From Oscillospiraceae bacterium CM (GTDB lineage Bacteria; Bacillota; Clostridia; Oscillospirales; Oscillospiraceae), in NCBI GenBank assembly GCA_022870705.1, contig CP072107.1, forward strand, positions 1,176,501-1,240,500: DNA of 64,000 nt, given 5' to 3'. Positions 60,166 through 64,000 of the stretch are shown one piece after another. The notes under the pieces were generated by a model that did not search any database, was not told the origin of the DNA, and saw only the letters and a list, made by a program, of their open reading frames with translations. The first letter of the stretch is position 1, and every line of letters begins with the position of its first letter. The position numbers and the translations under genes were made by a program.

Positions 60166-60253
60166 TTTGGTCAATCCGTCAATAGACCTCCCTGGCAAAA
60201 TGTTGTATGATAATTGTAAAAATGACATCACTTACTGCAAATGAGGAACTCAA

Positions 60254-61279
60254 ATGGACGACAGATTGACGGCCCCCGCCGTGATCCGTGACTTTCTGAC
60301 GTATCACGAAACGATTAAAGGCCACTCCAAAAAAACGGCTGACGAGTATTATCTTGACCTCCGAACCTTTTTCCGGTTTTTAAAGCGGCACAGACGCTTA
60401 GTACCGAAAGACACAGCGTTTGACGATATTTCGATTCAGGACGTCGACCTCGCCGTCGTCCAATCGGTTGCACTTGCCGATATCTACGACTATCTGGCCT
60501 ACCTTGCGCGCGAGCGCACAAAGGCAAGCCGCGGCGGCACGTCTAAGCCTGGCCTGTCCGCAACAACCCGTGCAAGAAAAATCGCGGCGCTCCGCTCTTT
60601 TTTCAATTTCCTATCCGTCAAAACGAAGCAGCTTGATAAAAACCCTGTAGCCGACCTTGACTCTCCGAAGACAACTAAAACGCTGCCGCGATACCTAACG
60701 CTTGAGGAAAGCACGCGCCTATTAACGTCCGTCACCGGTGCAAACCGATCGCGCGACTACTGCATTCTGACGCTTTTTTTAAACTGTGGCCTGCGTATTT
60801 CCGAACTGGCGGGCCTTAACCTCGGCGACGTGCGACCCGACTCGCTGCGTGTGCTCGGCAAAGGCAGCAAAGAGCGCATCGTTTACTTAAACGATGCATG
60901 CTGTGAGGCGCTCAACAGCTATTTGGCGGTCCGAATGGATATAAAACCTGTTGACCGCCGCGCGCTTTTCCTCTCGTCACGGCGGAACCGCGTCTCGACG
61001 GCCACGGTTCACCATCTCGTCAAAACGCACCTGGCGGCGGCCGGTCTTGACGCCGACAAATACTCCTCGCACAAGCTGCGCCACACGGCGGCAACGCTGA
61101 TGCTGCGAAACGGCGTTGACGTCCGAACGCTTCAGGAGCTGCTCGGCCACGAACATTTGAACACGACACAGATTTACACGCACGTCGAAAGTGACAGCCT
61201 GCGCGAGGCTGCGCTGCGCTCTCCCCTCGCCTCCTTAAAGACCCCGAAAAACATGGTTGGCAGCGAAAAAGACGAGTAG
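60254..61279 (+). CDS. Tyrosine recombinase, XerC-like
   Basis: 341 residues. N-terminal SAM-like domain, then the catalytic set R181 (CGLRISEL), Lys near 203-206, H273 and R276 (HKLRHTAATLM), H299 (LGHEHLNTT) and Y308. About 40 residues longer than XerD here, mainly an insertion in the N-terminal domain (residues ~50-105) and a tail. Probably the XerC partner of the xerD product, but a stand-alone recombinase is possible. No phage or insertion-element genes flank it. Confidence 0.85.
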   Translation: MDDRLTAPAVIRDFLTYHETIKGHSKKTADEYYLDLRTFFRFLKRHRRLVPKDTAFDDISIQDVDLAVVQSVALADIYDYLAYLARERTKASRGGTSKPGLSATTRARKIAALRSFFNFLSVKTKQLDKNPVADLDSPKTTKTLPRYLTLEESTRLLTSVTGANRSRDYCILTLFLNCGLRISELAGLNLGDVRPDSLRVLGKGSKERIVYLNDACCEALNSYLAVRMDIKPVDRRALFLSSRRNRVSTATVHHLVKTHLAAAGLDADKYSSHKLRHTAATLMLRNGVDVRTLQELLGHEHLNTTQIYTHVESDSLREAALRSPLASLKTPKNMVGSEKDE

Positions 61280-61298
61280 TGCTATTTGTACAAATTAT

Positions 61299-61345
61299 AA
61301 GCCTCTCTATTGTCGTTTGTGACAACAGAGAGGCTTGGTTTTTAT
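61299..61345. terminator. Terminator between recombinase and sipL
   Basis: Stem AAGCCTCTCT (61299-61308) / AGAGAGGCTT (61327-61336), extended by TTGTC/GACAA, with T-rich 3' sequence. Serves convergent genes. Confidence 0.85.
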
Positions 61346-61353
61346 TTATCTTT

Positions 61354-62889
61354 TTACCGCTGTTTTGGAATGATGAGCAGCTGACCGGCGCCCATGTTTT
61401 CTTCACTGTCCATCTCGTTTGCCGCCAGAATCAGTTTTGAGGAGGAATGGTGCTTCTTGGCAATGTCCCACAGAGACTCGCCGTTTGCGGTGCGCGTCAC
61501 GATTAGTGACGGCTCTTTAGAGCGGTCAAGCGGCATCGTCTCATCGTATGACAGGGCGTCAATCGTTTTAAACGGCACAGCTGTCGTTGCCGTTATCGTC
61601 ATGTCGACAGGAATGCGCAGCTCTATGGCGTTGCCGACAGGGACACCGTAGACGTCCTTCCCGCAGACGGCATTGGCGGTTGAATGCGCGTTCTCCATGG
61701 GTTCTGATGCCGCCGTGACATCAAACTGGCGCATGGCGGACAACACGCGTCCGTCGTCGCTGATATACAGGACACAGACATTCAATGGGCATGACATCTC
61801 GCCGGAACCTGCTGCCAGTGTGACGGCGCCCGGGTGAACATTGAGTGCCAGAACGCGCGAAACGGCACTCGGCGTCTCGAGAACACCGTGAAAAACCGCC
61901 GGGACCTTTGTCTGGCTTCTGTTTTCAAACTGCGCGTCTGTCGTCGTCATATCCAGCGGATACTTGGTGCTGTACAGATCTTTAATATACGACAGTCTCT
62001 TTTTTTCAGACGTGACGCATTGCGCGACGGCATGGATCTCCATGATCAGATTGCGCCCGTCCGGGTTGTGCGGCGACATCTCACTGTCGAAATAGGCGTT
62101 GGTCGGCATGAGAATGATGTGAAAATCATCGTCCTGCCCGGCGTTGTCAAGCTCCATGATCTGAGAAAATTCTGTTGAAAAGTCGGCCTTGGCGGGCTCT
62201 CCGCCGCCCTCCGGCAGATAGAGAAGCATAACGGCGGCGCTGCCACGCAAAATGAGCTTGCTGCCGACCATTTTTGTCTCTTCCGGCGATAGCATGATGC
62301 GGTATTTGAGCATCTCCCCAACGGGCGGATTCCCCGCCGGAACGGCGAGCTCGTCGGAGATGACAAACGTTTTTTCACGAACACCCGTCGTTGTTACAAT
62401 ATCACCGCTGTCTGTCAGCGCTTCGATGCCGGCCTCGCCGTTATCCTCGAGCCCGGCGGCAATCATCGCGTCATCGTCGTTAAAACAGGATACATCCGTC
62501 ATCAGGTTTACGCGGACAATGATCTTGCGTGGGTTGACCATAGAGGCGTCGGCCGACGAGAGTACGGCATTTGCCGTCACACGCGTATTCGGTGAAATAT
62601 CGCCGTTCGGGGCCGTGACGGTAAACGGCACCTCTGTATTGAGCTTGCGAAGACCGCTCTCACCCTCCGGGCAGTACAACACCGTCGCGTCGACGACACC
62701 GCAAATGACCGCCCTGCCGTTATCTGTTGATTTACTCCGCAGAAAAACAGTGCCGTCCGTGTCCACGATACGCAGAATGTCCGGCAGCGCGTCGGGGACG
62801 ATCATCTCCATTGTTTCCTCGTTTGCCATGCTCGCATTGAGCACGCTTTTGACGTAATTTATCTTTTCCTTATTGAGAAAGATGTCCAT
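61354..62889 (-). CDS. sipL: SipL-like spore morphogenesis protein (SPOCS/DUF3794 + LysM)
   Basis: 511 residues from the ATG at 62889, 7 bases after GGAGAGG. Contains repeated SPOCS-type (DUF3794) beta modules: an N-terminal one with DILRIVDTDG, a middle one starting after residue ~160, and a third near residue 320. A C-terminal LysM at ~465-511 follows (NGESLWDIAKKHHSSSKLIL). Length and order match C. difficile SipL, which binds SpoIVA and is needed for spore coat encasement. Soluble, expected in the mother cell. Confidence 0.82.
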   Translation of the reverse strand: MDIFLNKEKINYVKSVLNASMANEETMEMIVPDALPDILRIVDTDGTVFLRSKSTDNGRAVICGVVDATVLYCPEGESGLRKLNTEVPFTVTAPNGDISPNTRVTANAVLSSADASMVNPRKIIVRVNLMTDVSCFNDDDAMIAAGLEDNGEAGIEALTDSGDIVTTTGVREKTFVISDELAVPAGNPPVGEMLKYRIMLSPEETKMVGSKLILRGSAAVMLLYLPEGGGEPAKADFSTEFSQIMELDNAGQDDDFHIILMPTNAYFDSEMSPHNPDGRNLIMEIHAVAQCVTSEKKRLSYIKDLYSTKYPLDMTTTDAQFENRSQTKVPAVFHGVLETPSAVSRVLALNVHPGAVTLAAGSGEMSCPLNVCVLYISDDGRVLSAMRQFDVTAASEPMENAHSTANAVCGKDVYGVPVGNAIELRIPVDMTITATTAVPFKTIDALSYDETMPLDRSKEPSLIVTRTANGESLWDIAKKHHSSSKLILAANEMDSEENMGAGQLLIIPKQR

Positions 62890-62966
62890 CAATCGTCCTC
62901 TCCTTCAAAGAATTCTGCTTAAATATATTTGAAGGTCGGCCTTTTTATGACGGCTTGTTTAAAAGG

Positions 62967-62995
62967 AAAAGCCGCTTTAATGAAAAACGGCTTTT
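62967..62995 (-). terminator. Hairpin downstream of the 49-residue gene
   Basis: AAAAGCCG (62967-62974) / CGGCTTTT (62988-62995); on the minus strand the tail reads TTTTCCTTTT. Confidence 0.6.
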
Positions 62996-63067
62996 AAGAG
63001 CCCCCGGAGCAGCCTTGGCGCTCTGAAAACATAAATTCTCAATTTTTGACCTCCCCTCGCCTTTTCG

Positions 63068-63217
63068 TCAGCACCGGATGAGCATAATGCCGGCCAGTAC
63101 AAGGGCTATGCCAAGAAAAAACCACCACAGTTCAAATGGGAGAATCAGTGCCAGAATGATAAGCACACCGGCTCCCGCTATGTATAGTCCAATTGTTCTA
63201 CACGGCCACCGTCGCAT
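63068..63217 (-). CDS. Small membrane protein, 49 residues
   Basis: ATG at 63217 with AAAGGCGG 8 bases upstream. A basic start (MRRWPCR) is followed by two hydrophobic segments (GLYIAGAGVLIILALILP and FFLGIALVLAGIMLI) around FELWW, ending IRC. A two-helix hairpin with both ends inside is likely. Similar short proteins are common in Clostridia; function unknown. Confidence 0.6.
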   Translation of the reverse strand: MRRWPCRTIGLYIAGAGVLIILALILPFELWWFFLGIALVLAGIMLIRC

Positions 63218-63300
63218 AAACAAAACCGCCTTTCCGAGCACTGCCGATCCGTTAGGTATCGTTACAGTATACGTTCAAGGCGGGTTTCTGTGACGCGACA

Positions 63301-63999
63301 TCATTTTTCCCAGTCGTTTTTCTGCTTTGCCAGCTCATAAAGACGCTCGTAACTCTCATGCCGCGAGGGATGAAGCAGCCCGTTTGCGACGGCCTCCAAA
63401 ACCGCGCAGCCGGGCTCACTGACATGCGCACAGTCAGTAAAACGGCAGTGACCTAAATACGGCGCAAATTCCTGAAAGAGATATGGCAGCTGCTCTTCGT
63501 CATCAAGACGCATCATGTCGGTGTCAAACGCGGAGAAGCCCGGTGTGTCGGCGATCAGCGCGCCGTTTCGCAGTTTATAAAGCTCCACATGGCGCGTCGT
63601 ATGGCGGCCGCGCCCCAGCTTTTGGCTGACGTCGCCGACTTGAAGGCCGAAGCTCGGCTCCAATGCGTTCAGAATGCTCGACTTGCCGACACCGGAATTG
63701 CCCGTGAACGCACAGACCTTCCCCGCTACGGCGTTAAAAAGCGCGTCAATGCCCTCACCAGTCGCGGCGCTTGTACGGATCGTTAAAAACCCCGCGCTGC
63801 TGTAGATGTCATATAGGCTGTCACCACGGGCAATATCGCACTTGTTGACAACGATGATGGCCTCGCAGTCATTCAAGGCGGCAATAGCCGTCATTCTGTC
63901 AACGAGATACGGATCAGTTACCGGGATGACGGCAGAGGTGATGATGACGAGCCTGTCAAGATTGGCAACCGGCGGACGGACAAACGTGTTGCGCCGCGG
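63301..63999 (-). CDS. rsgA: Ribosome small subunit-dependent GTPase A (5' end outside window)
   Basis: The frame is open from the window edge; 232 residues visible, missing mainly the N-terminal OB-fold. Circularly permuted GTPase that checks late 30S maturation. The motifs run in permuted order: NKCD (G4) first, then GNSGVGKSS (G1), TTRHVELY and DTPGFSAF (G3). The zinc-binding domain CRFTDCAHVSEPGC follows. Identity is certain although incomplete. Confidence 0.95.
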   Translation of the reverse strand, partial: PRRNTFVRPPVANLDRLVIITSAVIPVTDPYLVDRMTAIAALNDCEAIIVVNKCDIARGDSLYDIYSSAGFLTIRTSAATGEGIDALFNAVAGKVCAFTGNSGVGKSSILNALEPSFGLQVGDVSQKLGRGRHTTRHVELYKLRNGALIADTPGFSAFDTDMMRLDDEEQLPYLFQEFAPYLGHCRFTDCAHVSEPGCAVLEAVANGLLHPSRHESYERLYELAKQKNDWEK

Positions 64000-64000
64000 C

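Overview
The window looks like chromosome from an endospore-forming anaerobe of the Clostridia, most like the Oscillospiraceae. This is inferred from gene content and protein flavour, not from a database search. Pointers are SpoIIM, a SpoIID-family protein, SipL, CwlD and cotJ genes (sporulation), a PPi-type phosphofructokinase, clustered tetrahydrofolate C1 genes with corrinoid proteins, and Clostridia-type small families. Most of the window is dense, conserved chromosome with clear Shine-Dalgarno sites. Starts other than ATG are common.

Layout: 1-3.9 kb holds hflX (cut by the window edge), a YigZ-family gene and an acyltransferase-like/zinc-ribbon membrane protein pair. Next come tRNA-Pro(GGG), a decayed VOC-protein tail and a small ACT-like protein. 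At 4.7-7.0 kb PPi-dependent phosphofructokinase and class II aldolase diverge from a shared promoter region. Then follow a DUF6530/GIY-YIG pair with a clear promoter and palindrome, nadB-nadC, an ABC-F ATPase, upp, tsaE-tsaB, rodA, and dgt-dnaG-rpoD. At 20.0-28.1 kb is a C1 block: a corrinoid protein, a PocR/AraC-type regulator, and a minus-strand run metF-fhs-fchA-folD-methyltransferase-corrinoid protein, which matches the methyl branch of the Wood-Ljungdahl pathway. At 28.3-32.4 kb lie lgt and a YfmF/YfmH-type M16 pair. A 7.4-kb gene for a cyclic beta-1,2-glucan synthase-like protein lies downstream of an ECF sigma/RsgI-like pair. The operon asd-dapA-dapB follows a lysine riboswitch. Then come a SpoIID-like gene, queA-tgt-yajC, and a sporulation and recombination region (spoIIM, xerD, cotJ, cwlD, radA, a second tyrosine recombinase, sipL), ending in rsgA (cut by the edge).

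The most interesting feature is at 52.7-55.8 kb. The spore-coat gene cotJC is split into two pieces on the minus strand. Between them is a 3,107-bp insert with a large serine recombinase, a 54-codon ORF coupled to it by a 4-base overlap, and a full-length pyrimidine-nucleoside phosphorylase. Both ends carry TACCTAT. Joining the halves at this core rebuilds an uninterrupted CotJC reading frame of 198 codons, and the predicted circle junction has dyad symmetry centred on the core. This is the architecture of a skin-like element excised during sporulation, here in a coat gene and with a metabolic cargo gene. The gene upstream of cotJC is also unusual: CotJA and CotJB are fused behind a Met/Asn-rich domain built from 123-bp tandem repeats.
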